NCBI GenBank assembly: GCA_003508835.1
Contig: PUFA01000068.1
Coordinates: forward strand, 2,170,001 to 2,234,000
Length of the DNA: 64,000 bases
Direction of reading: 5' to 3'
From: Eonycteris spelaea
Taxonomy: Eukaryota; Chordata; Mammalia; Chiroptera; Pteropodidae
Shown: piece after piece, positions 48,691 to 60,255 of the stretch
Numbering within the stretch: position 1 is the stretch's first letter
How the letters are laid out: every line of letters begins with the position of its first letter
Notes under the pieces: model-generated
The model's database searches: none
Told to the model about the DNA's origin: nothing
What the model saw: only the letters and a program-made list of their open reading frames with translations
Position numbers and translations under genes: made by a program

Positions 48691-49350
48691 CTTCTGATTG
48701 CCTTGGTTCTACAGCTAAAGGTGAAGTGACAGAATCTGCTCCCAAATACTGCTAATTTCCCTTTTTTTACCCCACTTCTTCCCTGTGGCTTATCAAAAAC
48801 GATTTATCAAACTTTTCAAAGATTGGAAATCTTATCTTTCCTTCAATGTGCTCTCTCCTCTTGAATACCTATGTCATAGCATTTGATTAGCTGCTGTCTA
48901 TTATTATGAAAACATTTTATCCACCCTATAAACAGATTATGGTATTCGTGGTCAGAAAACCTTGAGCTGAAAATCCAGCTTTGCCTCTTCTTAAGTAAAT
49001 GGACTGAAACACAGTTTTTAACCTCTAAGGCACTAAATAAATGTCTCCCTCTCCTCCTCTCTGCTCATATACATCTTGTCTTCCCATCTAATGGGTAGAT
49101 CCTCTGATCTGGTAGACGGCGGCTTACACGGGTCCTATAGCTCTAACACCATGTACTCATTTAAACATATATTAGGAACTCAAAAAATAAGGGAGGAAAA
49201 ACGAGAAATAAAATTTAGTATCTAGAACAACCAGAAGACATTCACGTCCTGCCTTGAGGACACTATTCTATTATCTAATAACACCTCCTATGAAACACCT
49301 TCCCATGGCAAAATGTTCTATGCCACAATCTAGGTTTCTAGTTTTCCACA
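48691..49350. other. Mostly unassigned DNA with a possible MIR trace
   Basis: 'aaaccttgagctgaaaatcc' to 'ctaaggcactaaataaatgt' (about 48,957-49,042) could be a highly decayed MIR. Not firm. Confidence 0.35.
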
Positions 49351-49354
49351 CAAT

Positions 49355-49570
49355 CGCATTCATAATAGCTACTATGTATGGAGCACCTAATTTTTGCTAA
49401 GGCAGTTAACATAAATGGCCTTCTTTAATATTTTTTACAGCCTTGTGAGATGGTAATTATTATTTCTATTTCATAGATGAGAATACAGCTCAAAGAAGTT
49501 ATACAATTCATTAAAGGTAAACCAGAAAGAAGTAGCACAAGAATTCAAATACAGGTCTGACTACAAAACC
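49355..49570 (-). repeat. MIR SINE, antisense
   Basis: 'gctactatgtatggagcacc', 'gccttgtgagatggtaatta', 'catagatgagaatacagctc' and 'cacaagaattcaaatacagg' are in reversed-MIR order. Confidence 0.88.
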
Positions 49571-49764
49571 ATAATAATAATAAATAATCATATTATGTCA
49601 AATCTAATGTGTACTTTTTCATATTTTTACATCTCAGAAATCAGGATGAGTCTTATAATTAATAGGTTTTATTAAATTACATTAGCATGTTTTCTGTCCT
49701 AGTGGTTCATAAAATATGGTGCATTACTCAGTCAATGATATCTTTGATTCAAGGAAATAGCATT

Positions 49765-50050
49765 TTTTACGCAGCAGGCATCATTCCAAACATCCTACAT
49801 CTACCAACAGATCTAATCATCACAACAATCTTATGAGATAGTCTAATATTATCATTTTCATCCTACAGATAAAAAGACTGAGGCATAAGGCTGTTAAGGA
49901 GCTTGTACTCCCCGCCCCCACCCCCTGCCCCAGTTAAATACCTGGAGTACATCGGGATTAGTCTTTAAAATCCAAGCATTCTGTTTCTGGACTCTAATCA
50001 TAGCTACTACATTCCATTGTTTTAATGCTGTACTCTTTACTGCTATGCTA
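49765..50050 (-). repeat. MIR SINE, antisense, with a C-rich insertion
   Basis: 'atcttatgagatagtctaat', 'tacagataaaaagactgagg' and 'gtctttaaaatccaagcatt' are in reversed-MIR order. A C-rich run ('cccccaccccctgcccc', about 49,915-49,932) interrupts the core. Confidence 0.8.
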
Positions 50051-50280
50051 CATCCATCCTATATCTAAGTGTTATTTGTAGGTTTTTAAAGAGACAACAG
50101 ATTTCTTCTTTAGCTCTACAATTCTACAGGGCCTAGCTCAATGTCTTGTTTATTGCCTCACAGACAAATGTGCAACACGAATTTACTGACTCTAATTAAT
50201 TTTAGTACCAAAATCAAACCATGAACTTAATGCACCCTTTCAGCTTTCCTCAGGTAATGTTTATTAACTGATTCATTAAT

Positions 50281-50486
50281 TTGGTGGTTCTCAGTGGGCC
50301 ACTTTTCCTCCCAGGGAATGTTTGTTGATGTGCAGAGACCTTTATCACAACTGGATATGAGGATGCCACTGGCATCTAGTGAGAAGCCAAGGATGTTGCT
50401 AAACATCTACAATGCATAGGCTAGCCCATGACAACAAAGAATTGTCCAGTCCAAAATGTCAATACTGCCAAGACTGAGAAAGCCTG
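50281..50486 (+). mobile_element. MER20 hAT (Charlie) non-autonomous DNA transposon
   Basis: The order is that of MER20: left end 'ggtggttctcagtgggcc', then 'gatgccactggcatctagtg', 'ggatgttgctaaacatctac', 'acaacaaagaattgtccagt', 'ccaaaatgtcaatactgcca' and right end 'actgagaaagcctg'. It is nearly complete. MER20 copies in placental mammals are known to have supplied regulatory sites in uterine stromal cells; whether this copy does is unknown. Confidence 0.92.
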
Positions 50487-51065
50487 AATTCATTCAATAA
50501 ATATGGTGTACTTCTCTGAGCCTCACTTTATTCATCTATAAATCTGGAAATTCAATCTCAAAGTATCAAAAAATCTTTGCGTTGATGTTATTCTCAATGA
50601 ATTCCCTTTAAAGCAACCAGAACAGATGGCCTTAGGCCTCTACCTGAACACCCCACTTCTAGGAGCCCAAAATATATAGACTCTGGGGAAGCCGATGCAT
50701 TTCTAGAACCATTAATTACAATTCCTAATGGGCATGAGGAACCATGGCTCTGATGCTACTCAGCATGACATGAAATAAACCAGGCTCTACTATTGCAGGC
50801 TGACAAAAGTACTATGAAAAAAAATGCCCATGACATTTTCCAAATGGCTTTTCTTTAACACCCAGTCTCAGTTCACTAACTAAACCCTTTCTTCAACTTA
50901 AATGCAATGTTCAAGACAGAATATTCCTGACTGATGGTTTTTAGAGAATCCTCAGAAATGTCAGTGCCATTCACTAATTCAAATGATCAGGAGAAAACTA
51001 ATCTCAAATAAGAAAATTTCAAAATTATGACATAGCTATGAAATTGCCTCTTTATTACTTTTAAA
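50487..51065. other. Unassigned DNA
   Basis: No supported feature. 'ctctgagcctcactttattc' near 50,515 is a lone MIR-like word. Confidence 0.35.
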
Positions 51066-51069
51066 TGCT

Positions 51070-51610
51070 GTTTTCATTCATTCACACAATGAAACTTCTT
51101 GTATTCCCATGTTGCCCTAAAGAAATGCACAAATGGAATAGGATAAAACTTCTATGCTTAAGGAATCCACAGTCTATCGTAGGAGGTAAACAGGCCACCT
51201 GCTGAATGCAACCAAGAAAAACACGGATGAGGAAGTCAATAACTCTGTGGGGGGCTCAAGGGAGAATTTGCAGAAGAGCAGTTGCTTGAGCTAAGATATG
51301 GAGGATGTGTCGCAGTCCCCAGGAAAACCAGGAACAGCAAATGCAAACACACTGAGTCTGAAAAAGTGGAAAGCATTCTGGGAACTGCACGTAATCGAGC
51401 AGGCTGGCATCCAAGGCCTCTGTAGAGGATGAACAAAGCCAAGGCAGGAAATTTTGTGGATGCTCCTATGTGCCTTAGAAGAGAGTTTAAACTTTATCCT
51501 GTGGGCCTGAGAGCCACCCAAAGGAAAGAGAGAGGTCAGAACTGACTCTTGGAAAGATCACTTGCAACAGGGAGAAGATCAGATTAAACCTGGGAGAGAC
51601 TAGCATTCTG
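51070..51610 (-). repeat. L2 3' portion, antisense, about 0.5 kb
   Basis: Landmarks in reversed L2 order: 'tttcattcattcacacaatg', 'gcttaaggaatccacagtct', 'gggaactgcacgtaatcgag' and 'agagtttaaactttatcctg'. The frames at 51,236-51,521 on minus fall inside it and are not genes. Confidence 0.8.
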
Positions 51611-53145
51611 GGGTTATAGTGATTTACCTAGACATCTTAACAGGGAACGGTCCTTCCTATCATGTTTGGGAGGTTTGCCTGGCTTAATGAAGACCTAGGG
51701 TTTATCTTAAATGGAGTGCATTAATTGCTGTCATTGTATTAAGTCATAAAGGGCCATAGAGAACAACTTCTGATTTTATAGAGCAACCAACCGAGTCCCA
51801 GCAAGGACACAGCTGTTAGGAAAGAACTAGGACAAGCACCAGGGCTCTAAACATCTAGCCCTTTCCACTCTTTGCACTGTTCTAAGAATTTTCTTACTTG
51901 TTTGTAAAAGGCTGTTTTTATCAGGAGAGTGCAACTAAATGCCTCTTTCTCCTTCTGCTGTTTCCTCCCATCATTCACCTATGTTCTATTTACCAATTTT
52001 CACTGTATATAAAAAAGCCTTTTCAAAGCAAAGGTAAATTTCAGCCTAGTCCTTGTCAGCCCGCTAGCTGATTCCTAATTAACAGATGAAATGACTGGGG
52101 TTTTTCTGACTGTATTGAGGACTTTAAAGTCTTCTTAGATTGGATTATGAGCACTGACAAGAAGGAAGATGTGTGATTATCCTCCCAGTGTCTGGAATTG
52201 ACAGAAGACAGATAGCAAGAGAGGCATCATAGGGCTGTAGGACCACAGCCTGGCAGGGTGTTTTCCAAATGCCTTACTAACTACTGCACTGATACAGGAG
52301 GATGTGCCAGGAAATGGCATTACTGGAGCAGGGTCTGAGCCCAAACCTCATATTGGTGACATTCCTATATATCTCTAAATTGAATAGCTTTGAAACCTAA
52401 ATGCTGAGAGGACAGGATTGCTTCTCCAGGGAGGAGAAGCAAATTTATTATTGTTGCAATTCCCGGGCCACTTATAATTCTGTAGATGGGCTACCCGCAA
52501 TCTCCTGTGTCTTCCGAGCTGGTATTATTATAACAACAGGACAGCGAGAAAGGGAAAGAGACTATAGGGGTAGGGGAGCCCATAAAACAAATTCACTGAA
52601 GGTTGTGGGATAGTTTCAAAGAGGAAGAAATAAGTTAGGGGTTAATTGGTCCAAGTTCATTTGGAGGAACCAAAGGCATCTACTGCTGAACCAACTCTTT
52701 GTGAGATGTTTATCTCCATTCTCTAGTTTCCACAGGTAGGGACCTTCTCTACAGTGATATTCAAAGACTCTTTCAAAGCCTACACTAGGTCTCTGCAGGG
52801 GAGGAAGATGGTGCTCTACTCAACCCTTTCTTCCCTTCACTTATGGCATTTTTCCACTTGCCTTGGGAAACCTTACATTGTCCCTTCAGGCTGCAGGTTT
52901 ATCTGGGTTGGCTGGGTTGCCTGTTGGCTTGTGCTTGTTCAGGCTACATGTGACTAGGTAAGTCTATCTAAGGTATGATGATAGTGAGCAAATTGCAAAC
53001 ATTAGCTACTTTTTCCAATTTTGTTTAATGGAAAGGAGTTGATATAATAGTCTTCATTTCTCTGACTCCACAGCTATCTCAAACTAAATATGAACAAAAA
53101 TTTACTAGGTACCCTTAAGACACTTAAAATTTTAACCACTATACT
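51611..53145. other. Unassigned DNA
   Basis: No supported gene or repeat over 1.5 kb. Confidence 0.4.
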
Positions 53146-53880
53146 GCCCTGGACGACTGATACTCCTCTAGAATACGTGTGACTGATAGTTTAGAGAGGG
53201 TCTAATTTACTTTCCCCTTTAAACAACCAAAAAAATGGACAAAATATATAAAACAATGATTTTCAAGGTAGCGGAAATCAAGCAAAGAAAGACAGTGGTC
53301 CCTGAGAGATAGGAAGTAAATTAAGAGCTAAAACTGCTCCTGCCTCTTGAGTTCAATGTAGGGATAGGGAAACCAGGCAGAGCCCATTAGGCTTCCTAAG
53401 TTGAGAAATAAAGCTGAAAACACAAAGGGATCAAGGTGACTGCAGAACAAGCGACAAGAAAGAATAGCACAGAAAGATAAGTGTGGACATCCGAAAAGAT
53501 TTCCCTAGGTTATTTAGCTAAGAATTGATCGACACGTGCGTGTGAAGGAACCACCTGAGACTGGGAGAAGGACCACTCAGAAGGAGCAGAAGGACTGGTG
53601 CCTGACCTCACACTGGCGGATTGGAAAACTTCATAAATCATGGCAGATAAGTAGAATGACTCAAAGATCTCACTTTAGTGGTGGGAAATAGTATTCTCTA
53701 GACTGAACACTACTTCAAACCCACATAATAAAATTTAAAGACAAGACTCTAAAGGATCAAACTATTATCAAATAACATAACTCCAGCCAGAACAAATCTC
53801 AAGAAAATGTATAGCAATACAAAGATATCCAACACCTGTGTCGGGAGCCATTCCAAGACACCAAAGAAGGTGTCACACAG

Positions 53881-53940
53881 TTTGGGAGCCATAAAACAGT
53901 TGCTGAGACTGCTTGGAGCCCTAAAGCAGCTGCTGAGACT
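53881..53940 (+). repeat. 30-bp tandem duplication in the LTR U3 region
   Basis: Two adjacent 30-base units (53,881-53,910 and 53,911-53,940) agree at 24 of 30 positions. Both contain GGAGCC and end 'gctgagact'. U3 repeats commonly hold enhancer sites in retroviral LTRs; no specific factor site is claimed. Confidence 0.92.
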
Positions 53941-54140
53941 ATGTTATCAATGGTTAAAGGAAGCAAATGGTTGATTTAATCATTACTGACCCTGGAGGGG
54001 AGGTTTGCCTCCTAAAGAAATCCTTTTAAGATAATGGAATGTGTTACATCCCAAATAACAAGGATGTTATATGATCTTATGTAAATGCCACCATTCCTAT
54101 GGTAATGTACTCTGTGCTTTGCTATTGTGTTCAAAAAGAA

Positions 54141-54163
54141 ATATAAGGGCTATGCTAAATAAA
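54141..54163 (+). promoter_or_regulatory. LTR TATA-like box and polyadenylation signal
   Basis: 'atataaggg' at 54,141 is followed by AATAAA at 54,158-54,163, the compact promoter plus polyA-signal arrangement of a class II ERV LTR. Function in the present genome is untested. Confidence 0.6.
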
Positions 54164-54769
54164 CCCGAGGCTGCACATTGACTGTATGCCCTTCCAAAGC
54201 GCTTTCCTGCCTTCTTATTTTTTTCCTTAGGCTTCACCCCCCTCTTTTAGGTGCTGTTCAACTTTAGCCTGCTGGCTCCGGCACACCTGACAAGGTAAAA
54301 ATCCATATCTGACATCTAGTCACACATACAAAGAAACAGGAAAATACAACCCATAATGATGAGAAAAGTCCTCAGGAGAAAAGGAAGTTAAAACAGATAT
54401 TATAACTGTATTGCATATGTTAAAAAGTTAAGTAGAGACATGGAAGATATTTTTTTTAAATCCCAGATTGTACTTCTAGAATGGAAAACTTAAGTGTATA
54501 AATGAAAAATATACCAGTTGAGACATTTGCCAATTAGACACTGCAGAAGGGAAGACTAATAAACTTGAAGAAATAGTGGTAGAAACTCCTCAAAATTACA
54601 GAAAGAAAATATGTAGGAGGAGTGGTAGGACGACAACAGGGGAAGGAAGGAGGAGGAAAAATAGTAGCAAGAGGAGGAAGAGAAGCGAGAAGAGCATCCC
54701 TGAAAAAAAAGTGGATCCCTGAAATGTGGAGGGAAGGGGAATGTTTGAAGAATAATCCTTCTTGATGAC

Positions 54770-54942
54770 TATTTTTTAAATAAAGTACTATTGGAACACA
54801 GTCAAGTTTGTTCATTTTTGTATTGTCTATAGCTGCTTTGAGCTATAACGATAGAGGTAAATTGTTTTAAGAGACCATATGGCAAACAAAGCCTAAAAGG
54901 TTGACTATCTGAGCCTTTATAGAAAAAGTTTGCCAACCACTG
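54770..54942 (-). mobile_element. MER3-like hAT non-autonomous DNA transposon, antisense
   Basis: 'tattggaacacagtcaagtt', 'gtattgtctatagctgcttt' and 'tagaaaaagtttgccaacca' then 'ctg' follow in reverse the well-known mammalian hAT sequence that begins with a 'ggcaaactttttctgta'-like end and ends with 'gtgttccaata'. The family label is from memory. It sits inside the old L1. Confidence 0.75.
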
Positions 54943-55461
54943 GTTTACACAGAAAAGTAACAACGTAATACGGTGTTTATAACATATATAAAAGTAAAAT
55001 GTGGGATAAAATGACACATGGTTAGGAGGGAGAAAGTGAGAGTATATTGTTAAGATTCTTAGCTATCCACAAAATGGTATAATATTACTTGAAGGGCATA
55101 ATAAGGATATGTGCTATAAATCCTTAGAAAACCACTAAATTCATAAAAAGAGTTAAAGCAAACAAGCCAACAAAAGGTATGAAGTGGAATCATATTCAAT
55201 TAATCCAAAGGAAGACATGAAAAGAGGAAAAAGGGAAACAGAATAGATGAGACAACAAAGAACGAGAGTTTATACCTAACGTAATAATACATTAAACGTA
55301 AACAGTCTAAATACCTTGACCAAAACGCATATATGATTTGATTGGATTTTATATTCTGCCATATAAAGACAGTAATAGACTAAAAGTAAAGGAATAGAAA
55401 ATGATATGCCATGCTAGCATTATTCAAAGGAAAGCTGGACTGACTATATCAGATGAAGGAG

Positions 55462-55550
55462 ATAAATATTCTTTATTTCAGAAATAATAAATATTCTTTA
55501 TTTCTGAAATAATAAATATTCTTTATTTCAGAATAAAGAATATTTTCAAG
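55462..55550. repeat. 25-bp minisatellite (three units) with palindromic end
   Basis: 'ataaatattctttatttc' begins at 55,462, 55,487 and 55,512, an exact 25-base period. The unit holds a small palindrome ('tttcagaaa' / 'tttctgaaa'). The last unit runs into 'gaataaagaatatt', the reverse complement of its own core, so a hairpin is possible. It lies inside the L1 ORF2 5' region. Confidence 0.95.
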
Positions 55551-56300
55551 GATAAGGAAGGTCATTTGATAATGATAAACAGGTTAATTCATGAAAAAGA
55601 ACGTAACAATCCTAGAGGCTTATGCATGCAAAAACAGAGCTTCAAAATATATGAAGCAAAAACTAATAAAAGTGAAAGGAGAAATAAATCTACAATTATA
55701 GGCAGAGATTTAAGAAAATGCCATTAAAACTACAATGACATATCACTCCACACCTATTAGAATGTTTAAATTATAAAGAAAATCACCCAAAGAGTTGGCT
55801 AGGATGTAGGGGAACTAGAACTCTCATAACAGCCTTACTTGTAATAGCCAAAAATTAGAAACAACTCAAATGTCCATCAATAGGTAACTGGATGCGCAAA
55901 CTATGGTATATACATGCAATGGAATACTAATCAGCAATGAAAAGGAATTAACTACTGACACAGGCTAAAATATGGATGAATCGAAAAATAATTATAGTAA
56001 GTGAAAGACAAAAAAAGGCTATTATATAATTCTACTTATATAAAATTCTATTAAAAACTAATCTTATAGGGACAGACAGCAAATTAGTGGTGGCCTAGGG
56101 ATGGAAGTGGAGGACAGCAGCGAGTAGCTGATGAGAAGAATTATGAAACTGCATGAGGGCATGTTAGGAGTTATGTTTTTATTATCTTGACTGTGGTGAT
56201 GGCTTCATGAGTGTATGCTTATGTCAAAACATACCAAATGGTACACTTTACATGTAGCTTATCACATATCAATTGTACTTCAATAAAGCTATTTGTAAAA

Positions 56301-57925
56301 TATAAGGAGAGAATCATCTGTCTATGCCGGGGTCAGCCAAAGGCAGCTTGAGAGGGTCCACAAAGCACAGCTGTTTTGCCTGCAGAGGCACTGACCCAGT
56401 GGCTCCACGGTGCTTCTGTTGCACCTACTGTCTCAGAGCTTAAGGGAGTAAATGATTGTTCTAAATACCATTTTGCTTCCTGTGAGGTCACATACAGTTG
56501 CTGTTCCCCTCATCTCAGGGGTATGGTAGGAGGAAGCACCCCTGACCGCCACTGTCTTTTCAGGGGGACTCTCTCTGCCAACACTGAGCATTGACAGACA
56601 CTGGGGAAAGAAAAGCTATCCCCAGCTTTGAAAGGTTGCCAACACCTAATTGACATTGTTAGACTATATAAGGGCTTCTTCCCTATACAGTCATTTAGGA
56701 AGTCCATATTGGCAAAAAAAGAAAGAATAATAATAATAATCTTTTTAAAAAATACCAGCAATATAACCAATCATTATATTCATTTTTTACCAATCTACTT
56801 CCAAACAAAAAAGAAACAATGTATAAATTAAGGAATTAGAGTAAGATTATAGATGTCTTTGCTTTAAAATAATACCTAGTACCTGTGCTTCTCTTTATAG
56901 AAAATCTGCAAAATTCGTTCAGTCAATAATATACTGCACTGACCAGATTCTATACCAGATGTATACAGGAAGTAATACTTGGTGCATGTCCAGGTGATGA
57001 ATCAATTGTCAAAATACCACTTATACATTAGTCAGAGGAATATGAGACCAAAATCTCAAACTAGAAACTGAGTCGCTGTTCATCCCAGGAATTCAGAATT
57101 CCACGGAATACCCACAGCACCACCACTTAGTCTTGATTGTCCACAGCTTACTGTTAAAACTGATAGCACCTAGATTTTGATGTGGGACATAGTAATCTTA
57201 AATATGTTCGACGTGTTTTAAAATATAGAAATCTACCTAAGTGATACCAATATGATGATAGTCTGTTTGGATAGTGGCATTCTTGTGGTGGTTGGAAGGA
57301 TTTTACAAAACTTAACAGATGTTGGTAGAGTGAAGAAAGTGGCATCCCACAGCATCTACGGACTCTCCCTGGTATGAGGAATATGACCTAAAGAGGAACT
57401 GGTAGGCAAGAAATCTATTCACAAGCTCATCTTTCTTGAAATCTGAAAAGGGCAAATTCTGTATTATCACTATATAATGTATTCAATCACATTTCCGTTT
57501 CTGAGAGCAGATGAAAAGTGGGATGCCTGGGATTCTAAATTAATTCTTTCTGTTCCTTTTCAAGACACAACTTCTGTGCTGTAGAAAGGTATTGCTGTTC
57601 CCTTCTCATTTCTTATTTATAAGTCAAACTCCCTGCCCTAATCAACCCCAGCTTTCCCCCAAAACTAAAAGCTTTCAAAGAAACCAAAGTTTGGAATTTC
57701 TTTTGCAAAATGCCTACTGCTTTACTCTTTAAATACTCATTTACGTTGGAGTTTAATAAAAAAGCAAATAAAGTTCGTATGTCCAACGATAATTCCATGT
57801 ACCTATCACTGTATCGGATTCTGACTGTTAATCCAATGTGGTCAGTGAAAGTCAAAACTCTTTGATTGCAAGTGACAAAAATCCAACCCAAGTTAGCTTA
57901 TGCAGTGGCAAGCCTCTGCCTCCTC
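56301..57925. other. Unassigned DNA
   Basis: No supported feature. 56,325-56,600 is slightly GC-richer; (AAT)n-like units lie near 56,727-56,740. Short frames lack motifs. Confidence 0.4.
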
Positions 57926-57926
57926 C

Positions 57927-57929
<3 letters not shown>

Positions 57930-57976
<47 letters not shown>

Positions 57977-57980
57977 TGTG
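57930..57980. repeat. (GT)n microsatellite
   Basis: About 25 GT units with one TTT interruption. Cys-Val frames across it are repeat products. Confidence 0.97.
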
Positions 57981-59265
57981 TTATTCATCTCTGCTTTTCT
58001 GTTTTTGCTTATTCTTCCCTATTGCACATAGACGCTTTTTTCCCTAGAAGCCTGTGAATATAGCCCTAAGCAACTCCAAACTTACTTAGATCTCTTCTTG
58101 CTGATGGCCAGAAAGCAAGAAAGTTTCCTGCCCAACTCCAATTCTACAGATGCTCAGAAAGGACTCAGATTCCTGTACCACAAAACTGAGGTGTTATAAT
58201 TTTCAGCCTCCACTAAAATCACATAGTTTGGGTGAGGAAGGGGCAATTTTTTAAAAGGAAGAGAAAGGAAGAGGGGGAAGAATAAAAGAAGGGAGGACAA
58301 AGAAGTGGGGGCTGGGCGTAGAAAAGGTTAGGACAAATAAAACCAGACATGAATAGTTGGAAACTGGGAAATCAGTCTACTACAGTCTGCCATCTTACAC
58401 TGGAGGTTTTCTTATTCAATTTACAGAACTTGAATCACCATAAAAGTTAATGCTGATCTATGAGAATGCTTCCATCATGTAATGGTAGATGTCTTAATTT
58501 CATCAGAGTTAAACTATGGGCGTTTCCTTTGAACTACAGATCAGAATGTTCTCTCTAACCTTTTTTAGGTTAAGAAAAATTAAAAATACCAAGAATTATG
58601 ATATAGAATTTATGTTTCAAAGAAAACAATCTCTACATAACAATTCTGTGTTCACTCACTACTTCTTAACTGTTGGAAATCTGAGATTTCTCCCTACTTT
58701 CACTGTACAACTCCAAAGAGAAAAATAGCTTCTCTATTTGCTTTTAGTCTCAAAAATGTGAGGTTTAAACAGCAGTTTTCCAAAATGTGTTTTTGCCTAG
58801 AATATGAATTTATAAAATGTTTTCAAAGTAGTAGATTGTAGCTTTGTCCTCTATCTCCTTCGAGGGAAACATGCTGTCTGGGAAGGAGTGAAAGATGTTC
58901 TTTGTATTATCTGAAAGATGAAAGAGAAACCCCAGCTAAGCAAACTGTTGTCTAATGAGTTCTTCATCCTCTTATCCAAAGGGAGATCTCTCTTCCCCAA
59001 GGAAGCTATCCAGTAGATTCTCTCCCATCTCATCACAAAAATTGAAACAAGCTAATGCTCCCCAATCCAGACACCCTAGACACCTTATCAACTTCCATAA
59101 GCTATGTCAGCAGGAAGGAGTTAAACACGTTTCCTTCATAAACACCTGTTATCTCTTCCACCACAAATTATCATAGTAATGTTTCTCTTTATGTAAAAAA
59201 AAAAAAAAGTTTCTAATGAAAAACTAAAAAAATACAGAAAATATAAAGAAAACATTTCAAAAGAT
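57981..59265. other. Unassigned DNA
   Basis: A purine-rich patch is at 58,255-58,310 and an A-run at 59,195-59,208. No gene or firm repeat. Confidence 0.4.
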
Positions 59266-59267
59266 AA

Positions 59268-59680
59268 CACCGGTTTTTTTCATTTGACATTATATTGTAA
59301 GCATTTTTCATTTAGCTAAACCTTTGAAAACATGGCTATATTGGCTGCAAACCACAATTCAGTCATATTAATGTGACATAATTTATTTAATCACTAGTTA
59401 GTATTTGTTTCCATGTGTTTTCTATTATAAATAAGACTATTAAATATTCATATCCATAAATCTTTTTCTACAGCATTATTACTTTGAAATTAATCCCTAG
59501 AAGTAGAATTACTGGATCAAAAGAGATAAATCATTTAGAAACTCTTGATACATATTGCCAAATTCCTTCTCAGCAAAGATGCATTAATTTTTTACTCTTA
59601 CTACAAGAATCTGAGAGAGATCATTTCCTCCCATCTTTGCCATCAATTCTATTATCACGTGAACAAATATTTTAAAAAAC
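59268..59680 (-). repeat. Old L1 3' fragment, antisense
   Basis: 'aattaatccctagaagtaga', 'attactggatcaaaagagat' and 'cttgatacatattgccaaat' are the reversed L1M 3' UTR ('...taaattcctagaagtggaattgctgggtca...'). Confidence 0.85.
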
Positions 59681-59784
59681 AAATTTAAGCAAAGTTTTCA
59701 AAACAGAAATTTGAAATGGGCTTATTTTTTACACACCGTCTGACTTCATTTGTACCATGACTAGCATCCCAATAGCTGATGCTT

Positions 59785-60255
59785 ATTTTAAATGTAGACT
59801 TGTCAATGACCTAAATGTTCATCACAAAGGAGACAATTAAATTATAGTACATCTATTCTATGGGATAATAAATGAGCAACAAAAAGATTGAGAAATATAC
59901 ATGTTCCTTTTTCTGAACTATATGCATTACTATATGTAAAATATTTATACATAATACTATACATATACAGTATATACCTGTATACATATATTGTATATAT
60001 ACTTTATATATGTTATATACATATAGTATATATACATAAACTACATACATATAGTATATATAACATATGTTATATACATGACCAGATGCTCATAAAATAT
60101 AAAAGTTCTGAAGAGATAAAACACCAAACTACTATGAATAGTCTTAACCTAGAAAGAGTGGAATTGTTGATGTGGGGTGAGGGGAATTCTTGAGATGGAA
60201 ACTTCGACTTGGATTTTATTGCAATGAGTATACATTACTTTTGCAATTATGCTCC
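59785..60255 (+). repeat. Old L1 3' fragment, sense, expanded by a TA-rich tract
   Basis: 'gacctaaatgttcatcacaa', 'gacaattaaattatagtaca', 'gggataataaatgagcaaca' and a right end 'gtatacattacttttgcaat' are L1M 3' UTR blocks in sense order. About 59,925-60,080 is AT-alternating sequence expanded within it. Confidence 0.8.
59925..60080. repeat. TA-rich alternating tract
   Basis: Tandem-like 'atatac', 'gtatat' and 'acatat' units with many self-complementary words; prone to cruciform formation and replication slippage. The 101-residue Tyr/Ile-rich frame over it is an artefact. Confidence 0.95.

Larger units (their letters stand above)
53839..54283 (+). repeat. ERV class II-like solo LTR with perfect 6-bp target duplication
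   Basis: The LTR runs from TGTCGGGAGCC to GGCTCCGGCA; these ends are near-perfect inverted repeats with canonical TG...CA. CACCTG flanks it on both sides (53,833-53,838 and 54,284-54,289). A 6-bp duplication and a 'TGT-GGGAGCC' start are typical of betaretrovirus-like (ERVK/IAP-type) elements. A TATA-like box (54,141) and AATAAA (54,158) are in LTR order. Old L1 sequence resumes on both sides. Only one LTR is present and there is no gag, pol or env; homologous recombination between the two LTRs of a provirus is the usual origin. Confidence 0.95.
53150..56300 (+). mobile_element. Old L1 (L1M-type), internally deleted, host of three later insertions or expansions
   Basis: The sense-oriented L1 starts with 5' UTR wording at 53.2-53.8 kb ('gagaaggaccactcagaagg') and continues after the LTR into the ORF1 region ('gacactgcagaagggaagac', about 54.54 kb). 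After the hAT element it reaches the ORF2 5' region ('aacaagccaacaaaaggtat', 'aaggaaagctggactgacta'). At about 55.73 kb it jumps straight to the 3' end ('caatggaatactaatcagca', 'tcaattgtacttcaataaag'). Most of ORF2 is missing. No open frame remains. Confidence 0.85.

Noticed and set aside
53839..54283. A complete provirus at the class II LTR
   Set aside because: Only one LTR is present; both flanks are L1 with matching CACCTG, so there is no internal retroviral sequence.
57838..58057. Cys-Val-rich frames
   Set aside because: Products of the GT microsatellite.
59853..60193. Tyr/Ile-rich frames
   Set aside because: Products of the TA-rich alternating tract.
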